12,172 nt of DNA, taken from assembly GCA_016208665.1 (NCBI GenBank), contig JACQXT010000171.1, forward strand, positions 1 to 12,172. The letters run 5' to 3'. The position numbers and the translations under genes were made by a program. Under the pieces are notes generated by a model that saw only the letters and a program-made list of their open reading frames with translations, made no database searches and was not told where the DNA came from. The first letter of the stretch is position 1, and each line of letters opens with the position of its first letter. The stretch comes from Chitinivibrionia bacterium. Its GTDB lineage: Bacteria > Krumholzibacteriota > Krumholzibacteriia > WVZY01. Of this stretch, positions 5,419-12,172 are shown one piece after another.

Positions 5419-6549
5419 ATGAACATCAAGCAGCTTCTGCAGAAGATGATTGAGGTTGGTGCGAGCGATCTTCACGTTAAGGCTGGACTCCCCCCGGTGC
5501 TGCGGGTAAACGGCAGCCTACAGAGAACCGATTTCCCCGCTCTTTCTCCGAAAGAGATGGAAGATATTGCAAGACAAATACTTACTCCACTCCAGCGAGA
5601 GAAATTCGAGAGCACCCGCGAAGTCGATTTTGCATTTGGCGTTACCGGTCTTGCACGATTCCGGGCGAATTTCTACGTGCAGCGAAGCTCGATCGCCATG
5701 GTATTCCGCCATGTGCCGGTCAATATACGGTCGGTCGAGGAACTCGGTCTGCCTCCTGTTATAGTCGAGCTGGCTCTCAAGCCGAGAGGGTTGATTCTGG
5801 TGACCGGAACGGTGGGCAGCGGAAAATCGACCACTCTTGCGGCGATGATCCAGACCATCAACCAGAGCCTTCACTCATCGATCGTGACCATCGAAGACCC
5901 GGTTGAATTCCTGCACCGGGACAACAACAGCGTCATCAATCAGCGCGAGGTCGGCAGCGACACCTCGTCCTTTCACGAGGCCCTCCGGCACATCCTGCGT
6001 CAGGATCCCGACGTCATCATGATCGGCGAGATCAGAGACGCCGAAACGATGGAGATCGCCCTCAAGGCGGCGGATACCGGCCATCTCGTTCTGAGCACGC
6101 TTCACACCGCCAACGCTACTCAGACCGTCAACCGAGTGATTTCTTTCTTCCCTCCCCACCAGCATCAAGACGTGCGCTTCCTGCTCGCCTCCACGATTCA
6201 AGCCGTGGTGAGCCAGCGGCTCGTCCCGCGCATCGATGGCAAGGGCCGGGTTCCGGCCGTCGAGGTCATGCTCGCGAACGGGACCATCCGGGATCTCCTG
6301 ATAGATCCCGAGAAAACCGCTCTCGTCCAGCAGGCAATGCGGGAGAGCTACACCACTCATAAGATGCAGACCTTCGATCAGGCGCTCATGAAACTCTACC
6401 AGGATCGCCAGATCAGTCTCGAGGAAGCCCTCCGGGCCAGCAGCAACCCGCACGAGCTGATGCTGCGGTTGAAGGGAATCGAGGCGACGAGCGACCAGAC
6501 CTGGAAGGATTTCGAGAAAAATCGCGATACCCAAGCGGTCGGCAAGTAA
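5419..6549 (+). CDS. pilT: Type IV pilus twitching motility / retraction ATPase PilT
   Basis: A 376-residue hexameric ATPase of the PilT family, acting at the inner membrane to depolymerise type IV pili. The N-terminal PAS-like domain begins with S-D-L-H-V (16-20) and R-V-N-G (29-32). The RecA-like motor has Walker A T-G-T-V-G-S-G-K-S-T (129-138), the Asp box T-I-E-D-P-V-E-F (157-164), Walker B with the catalytic Glu D-P-D-V-I-M-I-G-E-I-R-D (196-207), and the His box S-T-L-H-T (226-230). Two departures stand out: Thr-Val replaces the common Pro-Thr in Walker A, and the C-terminal A-I-R-N-L-I-R-E retraction motif appears as T-I-R-D-L-L-I-D (289-296). It could thus be a PilU-like or divergent paralogue. 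AGAAGG lies 5 nt before the ATG. Its place between accB and accC is unusual. No other pilus gene is in the window. Confidence 0.93.
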   Translation: MNIKQLLQKMIEVGASDLHVKAGLPPVLRVNGSLQRTDFPALSPKEMEDIARQILTPLQREKFESTREVDFAFGVTGLARFRANFYVQRSSIAMVFRHVPVNIRSVEELGLPPVIVELALKPRGLILVTGTVGSGKSTTLAAMIQTINQSLHSSIVTIEDPVEFLHRDNNSVINQREVGSDTSSFHEALRHILRQDPDVIMIGEIRDAETMEIALKAADTGHLVLSTLHTANATQTVNRVISFFPPHQHQDVRFLLASTIQAVVSQRLVPRIDGKGRVPAVEVMLANGTIRDLLIDPEKTALVQQAMRESYTTHKMQTFDQALMKLYQDRQISLEEALRASSNPHELMLRLKGIEATSDQTWKDFEKNRDTQAVGK

Positions 6550-6557
6550 GTCTGTAG

Positions 6558-6586
6558 TTTTCAAATCCTCTCCCATGTGCTATCGT
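6558..6586 (+). promoter_or_regulatory. Candidate promoter giving a leaderless mRNA for accC
   Basis: TTTTCA (6558-6563), a 17-bp spacer, and TATCGT (6581-6586) preceded by TGC, forming an extended -10. The ATG at 6594 is 7 nt past the -10 and there is no Shine-Dalgarno sequence, so a leaderless transcript is possible. The geometry matches that at 1997-2034. Confidence 0.4.
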
Positions 6587-6593
6587 ATCGGCG

Positions 6594-7943
6594 ATGTTCG
6601 ACAAGATGCTGATAGCAAACAGGGGCGAAATCGCGCTGCGCATCATCCGCGCGTGCAAGGAACTGGGCATCTCGACCGTCGCGGTGCACAGCGACGCGGA
6701 TACCGAGTCGCTGCACGTCAAATTCGCGGACGAGGCGGTGTGCATCGGCCCGCCCCTGCCCGTCGAGAGCTACCTCAACTACAAGCGAATCCTGGCCGCC
6801 GCGGAAATCACCGGCGCCGATGCCATCCACCCGGGCTATGGGTTCCTCGCCGAGAATGCGGAATTCGCGGAAATGTGCGAGACCAACGACATCGTGTGGA
6901 TCGGCCCGTCCCCCCGTCTGATCAATGAGATGGGGAACAAGTCGCTGGCCAAGACCATGATGGCTCAAGCGGGACTCCCCGTCATTCCGGGAACCGACGG
7001 CCCGGTGACCACCGAGGAAGAAGCCCTTCGTGCCGCCGAAGAGATCGGCTATCCGCTCATGATCAAAGCCGCCGCAGGCGGAGGCGGCAAAGGGATGCGG
7101 ATCGCGAGGGATCCGACCTCCCTCACGAACGGACTGCTGATCGCGCGCGCCGAGGCCGAGAGCTCGTTCGGCGATCCATCGCTCTACCTGGAACGCTTCC
7201 TGAGCAATCCGAAGCACATCGAGATCCAGCTCCTCGGCGATACTTCAGGCAATGTCGTTCACCTGGGGGAGCGGGATTGTTCCATTCAGCGCCGCCACCA
7301 GAAGCTCATCGAGGAATCGCCCTGCGCCTTGCTGGATCCCCGGCTTCGACAGGCAATCCTCGACGCCGCCGTCCGCGGAGCCGGCGCTCTCGGCTACCAT
7401 TCGGTCGGCACCATGGAGTTTCTCGTCGAGGAAGACGGGTTCTACTTCATGGAAATGAATACGAGGATACAGGTGGAGCACCCCGTTTCGGAGATGGTCA
7501 CCGGAAGGGATCTCGTCAAAGAGCAGATCTCCATTGCCGCGGGCAATCCGCTCTCGTTCACCCAGGAAGATGTCGTGTTTTCCGGGCATGCGATCGAGTG
7601 CCGCGTCAACGCCGAAGATCCGGCTCAGAGTTTCCGTCCGTGTCCCGGCGTGATCTCCTTCTTCCATCTTCCGGGCGGCATGGGTGTTCGGGTCGATTCC
7701 CACGTGTACCAGGGATACACGATTTCTCCGTTTTATGATTCGATGATCGCGAAGGTTATTTGCCACGGCCTTGACCGGGCGGAAGCGATTTCGAGGATGA
7801 ATCGCGCTCTCGAGGAATGCGTCATCGAGGGGGTCGAAAACACCCTCGCGTTCCACCGGAGCATCCTGGCCAATCCCAGGTTCTTGAAGGGTGACTTCAG
7901 CACTCGCTACCTGGAAGAGTTCGTGTGGACCGCGGAGAAATAG
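6594..7943 (+). CDS. accC: Acetyl-CoA carboxylase, biotin carboxylase subunit
   Basis: A 449-residue biotin carboxylase, full length for the family, which uses ATP and bicarbonate to carboxylate the biotin on AccB. The N-terminal domain begins F-D-K-M-L-I-A-N-R-G-E-I-A (2-14) and carries H-P-G-Y-G-F-L-A-E-N (79-88). The ATP-grasp domain has the glycine-rich lid G-G-G-G-K-G-M (162-168), the E-R-D-C-S-I-Q-R-R-H-Q-K segment (226-237), the metal-binding E-M-N (287-289) and the catalytic R-I-Q-V-E-H (291-296). The C-terminal domain has the G-H-A-I-E-C-R-x-N-A-E-D and Y-D-S-M-I-A-K motifs. All catalytic residues are present. It lies 44 nt after pilT with its own candidate promoter and no ribosome binding site. 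A 5-bp hairpin ACGGC/GCCGT (7944-7958) follows the stop but lacks a T-tract. Confidence 0.97.
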   Translation: MFDKMLIANRGEIALRIIRACKELGISTVAVHSDADTESLHVKFADEAVCIGPPLPVESYLNYKRILAAAEITGADAIHPGYGFLAENAEFAEMCETNDIVWIGPSPRLINEMGNKSLAKTMMAQAGLPVIPGTDGPVTTEEEALRAAEEIGYPLMIKAAAGGGGKGMRIARDPTSLTNGLLIARAEAESSFGDPSLYLERFLSNPKHIEIQLLGDTSGNVVHLGERDCSIQRRHQKLIEESPCALLDPRLRQAILDAAVRGAGALGYHSVGTMEFLVEEDGFYFMEMNTRIQVEHPVSEMVTGRDLVKEQISIAAGNPLSFTQEDVVFSGHAIECRVNAEDPAQSFRPCPGVISFFHLPGGMGVRVDSHVYQGYTISPFYDSMIAKVICHGLDRAEAISRMNRALEECVIEGVENTLAFHRSILANPRFLKGDFSTRYLEEFVWTAEK

Positions 7944-8008
7944 ACGGCTCCGCGCCGTGAGAGATTGCTGCAGTCCCTGCTGATAGCTAGAACAAGAGAT
8001 GTCATCAT

Positions 8009-10669
8009 ATGAACACAAGCGGCCGGAAGAGCTTCTTCGTCATTTCCTTCGTAGCTTTCGCCGCATTCCTGGCAGCGGCGCTCATGCAGCACCATCCCCA
8101 CGACTGGCCTTTCGACGGCGGCGCTTCGATCGGGAAGGTCCGGAACATGGCAGGGCCGTTCGGTTCGTTCGCGGCCTGGGTGTGCATCCAAGTCCTGGGG
8201 AGTCTGTTTGCGTGGCTCATTCCGCTGTCCCTCATCGCGTTCGCCGGAACCCTCGCCTTCGATAAGACCGCGAAACTTGGCAGAGGATTGTTGAAGGCGG
8301 CATCGATGATCCTCCTCTTGAATGCGTTTTTCGCGCTGTTGGAAGTCACGAGCGGTTCGTCCGAATTGAGCGGATGGGCCGGCAGGGGCATAGCCGCGGG
8401 TTTGCAGGGCGTATTCGGACGGGTCGGCGGCACCATCTTTGTTACCGCCTGTCTGTTGATCCTTGCGTTGAGCTTCCTCGGTTTTCTGGGCAGAATCGGG
8501 GTACCGCGGTTTATCGGGTGGACCTTCGTCAAAAAAGCCGTCGCGTCGCTTTTCTCGATGTCCGGCAAACTCGTCCGTTTCATCGGCGGAACCATTATCA
8601 AGAAGGCCGTCGCATGGCTTTTCTCGTTCTTCAAAAAGATCGTTCTGGCGGCGGCGGGAGCCGCGCGGGCGCGGGCGTCCCAAACAAAAGGCATCGTTCC
8701 GGAACGGGGAAAATCCCACGAAGCGGCCCCTCCGGCCGGCGTTGGAGGCGGGGCAGCGGAATCCGCCCCGGAACCTCCGGCCGAGAAACACACGGAGAAC
8801 GGCGGCGCCGATCTTACCGCGCAGGAGGCCGTCCTGCACATTCATCCTGCTTTGAGGAAGCGTATGGCGAAGGCGCAACCGGCGGTTCAAGGCGGGACGC
8901 TGCAGGACGCAGCCGTCGAGAAGCCTCATGAAGACGGCAAGGTGCCCATCGAAGAGGCGAGTCTGCCGCCCTTCTCATTGTTCGACGGCGGCAAGGAAAA
9001 CGGCCTTGCCTTCCCGCAGGACAAGCTGAAGGCGTGGGCCGCTGTTCTCGAAGAGAAACTCGCCTATTACAAGATCGAGGGAAAGGTCACCGGGATCAGT
9101 CACGGTCCGCTGATCACGACGTTCGAATTCGCGCCCAATCCGGGCGTCAAAGTCAAGGATATCGTGAGCCGCGCGGACGATCTCACGCTGGCCATGAAGG
9201 CGAAGAGCCTGCGCCTCATCGCTCCGATACCCGGACGATCGGTCGTCGGCATAGAGATTCCCAATCCGGAAGGAGCGCTCGTATACCTGCGCGATATCCT
9301 GCCGGAGATTCCCGAGCGGCTGCGCCTCTCCGGCGTGATGGTCGGCATCGGGGTGGATGTCATGGGAAAGCCGTTCTTCATGAATCTGTGCAACGCGCCG
9401 CATCTCCTCGTCGCGGGAACGACCGGCTCGGGCAAGAGCGTGGCCTTGCACGGCATCCTGGCAAGCATCCTGATGCACTACCGGCCTTCCGACGTGCGCC
9501 TCCTCATCGTCGACCCTAAAATGGTGGAGATGAACATTTACAACGGGCTGCCCCACCTCCTGCATCCGGTGACGAACGATCCGAAGGAAACCGTCCGCAT
9601 GTTTCAGTATCTGGTCGAAGAAATGGAGCGGAGAAAGGAACTCCTCAAGGAGAGCGGCGTAAAAAACATAGAGAGCTACAATTCGAAGGCGGCGATGGAC
9701 GGCCGGTTGAAGCGGGATAACGAGAAGCTGCCCTATATCATCCTGGTGATCGACGAGCTCGGCGATCTGATACTCAGCAAGGGAGTGGACATGGAGTCGC
9801 TCCTCTCCAAATTGTCGAACATGGCCCGCGCGGTGGGGATCCATATGGTTGTGGCGACCCAGCGCCCCTCCGTCGACGTCATCGTCGGCAAGACCAAGGC
9901 AAACTTTCCGACGAGGATCGCATTTCGCGTGGCCAGCAGAGTCGATTCCCGCACCATCCTCGACAGCATCGGAGCCGAAAAGCTGCTCGGTCGGGGGGAC
10001 ATGCTCTACATGGATGCAAAACACATCGAACCGATACGGCTGCATGGGGCGTATATCTCCGAAGCGGAAGTCGAACGCGTGATTTCCCACTGGAAGAGCT
10101 ATCGCTTCGAACCTGCCACCCTTGAAGTATCGAAGGAAAAAACTTCCAGCTCGTGGGACGACATGGAGGAAGATCCGCTCTACGAAGAAGCGAAGCAGGT
10201 CGTGCTGCATTACCGCCAGGGATCGACCTCGTTGCTGCAGAGAAGGCTGCACATCGGGTACGCAAGAGCGGCGCGCCTCCTCGACATGCACGGTCGACAT
10301 GGAAGCCGCGATCGCGTTGCTCCGCCGCGCGGGGCACTCCATCGCGGACGATCCCCGCGCAGCCGATGTTTTGCTGGTGAACTCCTGCTCGTTTCTGGAA
10401 TCTGCATGGGCGGAAACGCTCGAAGAAGTGGACGCGCTCGCCGAACTCAAGAAGGGAGCACGACGCGCGAAGCTCGTGCTCATGGGCTGCCTGCCGGCGC
10501 ACCGGAACGAGGATTTCGAACACACGCTGCCCGATGTCGATTTGTTTCTCCCTCCGGGGAGGCACGGATCGCTCCCGGCCGTGCTCCGGTCGTGGGAAGA
10601 GGGCGGCTCCGCCGTGCCGGCGGCCGGGACGCCGGAGCAGGGAGAGCCGGATCCTTTCGCGGGCTTTGA
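8009..10669 (+). CDS. ftsK: DNA translocase FtsK, C-terminal end lost and replaced by an out-of-frame tail
   Basis: FtsK/SpoIIIE translocase that pumps chromosomal DNA at the division septum. Four hydrophobic segments at about residues 9-26, 55-83, 95-112 and 141-160 form the membrane anchor. A linker of ~150 residues follows, rich in Ala, Pro, Lys and Glu (about 215-330). The motor begins near 340: alpha part 345-450, Walker A G-T-T-G-S-G-K-S (470-477), V-D-P-K (501-504), Walker B I-L-V-I-D-E-L (578-584), and A-T-Q-R-P-S-V-D-V-I (616-625). The gamma domain starts at 722 (D-P-L-Y-E-E-A) and matches the family through A-R-A-A-R-L-L-D-M (752-760, ending at base 10288). Beyond that the frame reads rimO DNA in the wrong frame for 126 Arg/Gly-rich residues to TGA 10667-10669. 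The last part of the gamma winged helix, which reads KOPS/SRS sites, is missing. Only a weak AAGAG stands before ATG 8009. Confidence 0.93.
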   Translation: MNTSGRKSFFVISFVAFAAFLAAALMQHHPHDWPFDGGASIGKVRNMAGPFGSFAAWVCIQVLGSLFAWLIPLSLIAFAGTLAFDKTAKLGRGLLKAASMILLLNAFFALLEVTSGSSELSGWAGRGIAAGLQGVFGRVGGTIFVTACLLILALSFLGFLGRIGVPRFIGWTFVKKAVASLFSMSGKLVRFIGGTIIKKAVAWLFSFFKKIVLAAAGAARARASQTKGIVPERGKSHEAAPPAGVGGGAAESAPEPPAEKHTENGGADLTAQEAVLHIHPALRKRMAKAQPAVQGGTLQDAAVEKPHEDGKVPIEEASLPPFSLFDGGKENGLAFPQDKLKAWAAVLEEKLAYYKIEGKVTGISHGPLITTFEFAPNPGVKVKDIVSRADDLTLAMKAKSLRLIAPIPGRSVVGIEIPNPEGALVYLRDILPEIPERLRLSGVMVGIGVDVMGKPFFMNLCNAPHLLVAGTTGSGKSVALHGILASILMHYRPSDVRLLIVDPKMVEMNIYNGLPHLLHPVTNDPKETVRMFQYLVEEMERRKELLKESGVKNIESYNSKAAMDGRLKRDNEKLPYIILVIDELGDLILSKGVDMESLLSKLSNMARAVGIHMVVATQRPSVDVIVGKTKANFPTRIAFRVASRVDSRTILDSIGAEKLLGRGDMLYMDAKHIEPIRLHGAYISEAEVERVISHWKSYRFEPATLEVSKEKTSSSWDDMEEDPLYEEAKQVVLHYRQGSTSLLQRRLHIGYARAARLLDMHGRHGSRDRVAPPRGALHRGRSPRSRCFAGELLLVSGICMGGNARRSGRARRTQEGSTTREARAHGLPAGAPERGFRTHAARCRFVSPSGEARIAPGRAPVVGRGRLRRAGGRDAGAGRAGSFRGL
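10281..10301 (+). repeat. 8-bp direct repeat at the ftsK/rimO junction
   Basis: TCGACATG occurs at 10281-10288 and 10294-10301, separated by CACGG. The first copy is the last recognisable ftsK codons (L-D-M); the second is in rimO (V-D-M-E). It may have taken part in the rearrangement, though a simple deletion between the two would have left one copy. Confidence 0.5.
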
Positions 10670-11539
10670 AGGCCGTTCGGTTCTCACGCCTTCCCACACG
10701 GCGTATGTCAAGATTGGAGAGGGATGCGGCCACGCGTGTGAATTTTGCGCCATACCGGCGATAAAGGGCCCGCCGGTCTGGAGGGATCCGTCATCCATTC
10801 TTCGAGAAGTCGAGGGCATGGTCGCCGCCGGGGTCCGGGAGGCCACGTTGATCGCCCAGGATCCGGCGGGATCGAGTGGATTCGCGCCCTGTATCTGCAT
10901 CCGTTGTCGATTCGAACGGAGGATCTCGCCCGGATATTCGAGATTCCCAACGTCTGCCGCTATCTGGATGTTCCCGTGCAGCATGCGTCGAACGGCATTC
11001 TCGCCCGCATGAAGCGCGGATATACGAAGGAGCGTATCGAGCGCCTTTTGGACGACGTCAGGGAGTCTGTTCCGGATATCGTGCTGAGGAGCGAGGTCAT
11101 CGTCGGCTATCCGGGAGAAACCGAGGAAGAGTTCGAAGAACTGAAGGAGTTCATCACGAGGGCCCGGTTTGCGACGCTGGGAATATTCTCTTATTCGCCC
11201 GAACCTGGAACGCCGGCCCGCGATCGCGCGGATCAGGTTTCTCCGGGCGTGAAGGCGGAGCGGTTCTCGGAACTCCTCTCCCTGCACGAGTCGCTTGCGT
11301 TCGGCATCCATTCGGAGATGATCGGCAGAACGACGCCGGTTCTCGTGGACAGAAAGCTGGATGAAGACGCGTGGGAAGGCGGGTACCGTTTCGCCGGCCG
11401 CTATTACGGGCAGGCATTCGAAATCGACGGGGAGGTCATGCTGCGGGGCGACGATATCCGGATCGGGCGGTTCGTGCCCGCCCGGATCGTTGATGCCGCC
11501 GTGTACGACCTGATGGGCGAAGCGGGGAAAATTTCTTGA
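10289..11539 (+). pseudogene. rimO: Ribosomal protein S12 methylthiotransferase RimO, N-terminus missing and frame broken
   Basis: RimO is a radical-SAM iron-sulfur enzyme that methylthiolates an aspartate of ribosomal protein S12. The first recognisable residues are T-V-D-M-E-A-A (from base 10290), which normally follow G-C-P-K-N; the start codon and first cluster cysteine are gone, directly against ftsK. The rest of the N-terminal domain keeps N-S-C-S-F and M-G-C. The radical-SAM C-x3-C-x2-C (C-G-H-A-C-E-F-C) lies at 10725-10748. After L-I-A-Q-D (ending 10862) the frame changes: G-I-E-W-I-R-A-L-Y-L-H-P (from 10868) continues in the +2-position frame to TGA 11537-11539. The family normally has about 22-25 residues between these motifs and here there are two or three, so some 65-75 bp are missing, not a single base. 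The 3' part has V-P-V-Q-H-A-S, V-G-Y-P-G-E-T-E-E-E-F and a C-terminal TRAM domain ending Y-D-L-M-G-E. As written it cannot make an active enzyme. Confidence 0.9.
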
Positions 11540-11564
11540 CCTTCGCCGCCGGATAAGGTATCGA
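11536..11564 (+). promoter_or_regulatory. Weak candidate promoter for the last gene
   Basis: TTGACC (11536-11541; 5 of 6), a 17-bp spacer, and TATCGA (11559-11564; only 3 of 6). The -35 overlaps the rimO stop codon. The leader would be about 20 nt and carries a strong ribosome binding site. Confidence 0.3.
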
Positions 11565-11591
11565 TAAACAATCTCTTGCCCAGGAGGCAGA

Positions 11592-12172
11592 ATGCTCAAG
11601 AGCCTCGGATTTTTCATCGCGTTTGCCGCCGCACTGATTTCCGCCGGAGCCGCCGGTGTGCGTGCGGAAGAACCCCGGGTCGCGGGGAACCTCGAAGTCG
11701 TCACGAAACTCACCTTGGAAATCGCCGCCGAACTCCGTGCCGCGTTCCCCGGGAACGCCGCGGAACGGGGCGTGTATCTCCACATGGAGGCGGACGACGA
11801 GAAGTATCAGGTCATGCGGAGCGTCATCACATCCTCCCTGGCCGATAACGGTTTCAAGGTATATGCATCGGAGAAGACGCCGGCCGCGGAAACGCCGGAG
11901 AGCACCGCCGTCGAACCGCTGAGACCGCCGATGCGTCTGGAGATCCGCGCACTCGAATTCGCGATACGGTACCCGAGAATCTATCGCAGTTTTTTGATTG
12001 GGGGAAAGAGAGTCGAACGCGATGCGAGCGTCGCCATATCCGCCACCCTCGTGAATCCGGAGGACGGTTCCGTTATCTGGGTCAAGGAAATGAAAAGAAC
12101 ATTCCATGACCGGTTTTCTTTTCGGATGCTATCCGAGGTGGAAAACGATCTGTTCGCCTTCACAAAACCCGA
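11592..12172 (+). CDS. Secreted protein of unknown function (5' part, runs off the window)
   Basis: The frame stays open from ATG 11592 to the end of the window, giving 193 codons; no stop is seen. AGGAGG (11582-11587) lies 4 nt before the ATG, the best ribosome binding site in the window. The N-terminus is a signal peptide: Lys3, a hydrophobic core rich in Ala and Phe to about residue 21, then V-R-A-E-E with likely cleavage after Ala24. There is no lipobox cysteine, so the protein is probably periplasmic or exported. The mature part starts with an amphipathic helix (L-T-L-E-I-A-A-E-L-R), then a segment suggesting alternating strands and helices (V-M-R-S-V-I-T-S-S-L-A-D-N-G-F-K-V-Y), a short Pro/Thr/Glu stretch, and a beta-rich region (A-I-S-A-T-L-V-N-P-E-D-G-S-V-I-W-V-K-E). 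That layout loosely recalls periplasmic proteins of the FlgO/CsgG type, but I do not recognise a family and assign none. Codon usage resembles its neighbours. Confidence 0.75.
   Translation, partial: MLKSLGFFIAFAAALISAGAAGVRAEEPRVAGNLEVVTKLTLEIAAELRAAFPGNAAERGVYLHMEADDEKYQVMRSVITSSLADNGFKVYASEKTPAAETPESTAVEPLRPPMRLEIRALEFAIRYPRIYRSFLIGGKRVERDASVAISATLVNPEDGSVIWVKEMKRTFHDRFSFRMLSEVENDLFAFTKP

Noticed and set aside
7944..7958. Terminator after accC (ACGGC-TCCGC-GCCGT)
   Set aside because: The stem is only 5 bp and no T-tract follows; ftsK begins 50 bp later on the same strand.
10281..10301. Programmed frameshift making an FtsK-RimO fusion
   Set aside because: No slippery heptamer is present, and conserved residues from both proteins are missing at the joint, which a frameshift cannot explain.
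8975..11785. A 936-codon open frame on the minus strand opposite ftsK and rimO
   Set aside because: It lies wholly antisense to sequence with clear FtsK and RimO motifs, has no recognisable domain, and is what GC-rich codon bias produces opposite real genes.
1..12172. tRNA or rRNA genes, CRISPR array, insertion sequence or att site
   Set aside because: No cloverleaf, regularly spaced repeat, transposase or terminal inverted repeat was seen on either strand by reading.

Overview
This 12.2 kb, GC-rich window comes from a bacterial chromosome and carries eleven genes, all on the + strand. The mix is core housekeeping (efp, accB, accC, ftsK, rimO, pilT) with envelope proteins that have few known relatives (a DUF4837-type lipoprotein, a LolA/DUF4292-like protein and an unnamed secreted protein). 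That, together with the gene order, suggests a Gram-negative member of the FCB-like candidate phyla (Eisenbacteria / Krumholzibacteria / Latescibacteria type). This placement is inference from family content. No rRNA or tRNA gene, CRISPR array, insertion sequence or phage gene was seen.

Layout. (1) 1-3050, an envelope and regulation block: the 3' end of a probable LolA-fold/DUF4292 lipoprotein gene, an ECF sigma factor, its zinc-finger anti-sigma factor, and a DUF4837-like lipoprotein. The anti-sigma gene is cut by an in-frame amber codon just after its zinc finger. (2) 3051-3238, a 188-bp regulatory gap with a good sigma-54-like box and an AT-rich palindromic patch. (3) 3239-7943, a TPR protein, elongation factor P, the biotin carboxyl carrier protein AccB, the pilus-retraction ATPase PilT, and biotin carboxylase AccC. 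PilT sits between the two acetyl-CoA carboxylase genes, which are usually adjacent. (4) 8009-11539, ftsK running directly into rimO. The end of ftsK and the start of rimO are both missing at one junction, and rimO has a second internal deletion that shifts its frame. (5) 11592-end, the 5' part of a secreted protein of unknown function.

How the genes work together. The sigma/anti-sigma pair, flanked by envelope lipoproteins, looks like an envelope-response module. If the amber codon is real, the membrane-anchored anti-sigma factor becomes a short soluble zinc-finger peptide. AccB and AccC make the biotin carboxylase half of acetyl-CoA carboxylase for fatty acid synthesis. EF-P relieves ribosome stalling at polyproline. 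FtsK pumps DNA during division. RimO would methylthiolate ribosomal protein S12, but as written here it cannot be functional.

The strongest unusual signals are three lesions in otherwise normal genes: the amber codon at 1432, the ftsK/rimO junction at about 10288, and the deletion at about 10863 in rimO. They are either real gene decay or consensus/assembly errors; reads are needed to tell. I saw no convincing new multi-gene system.
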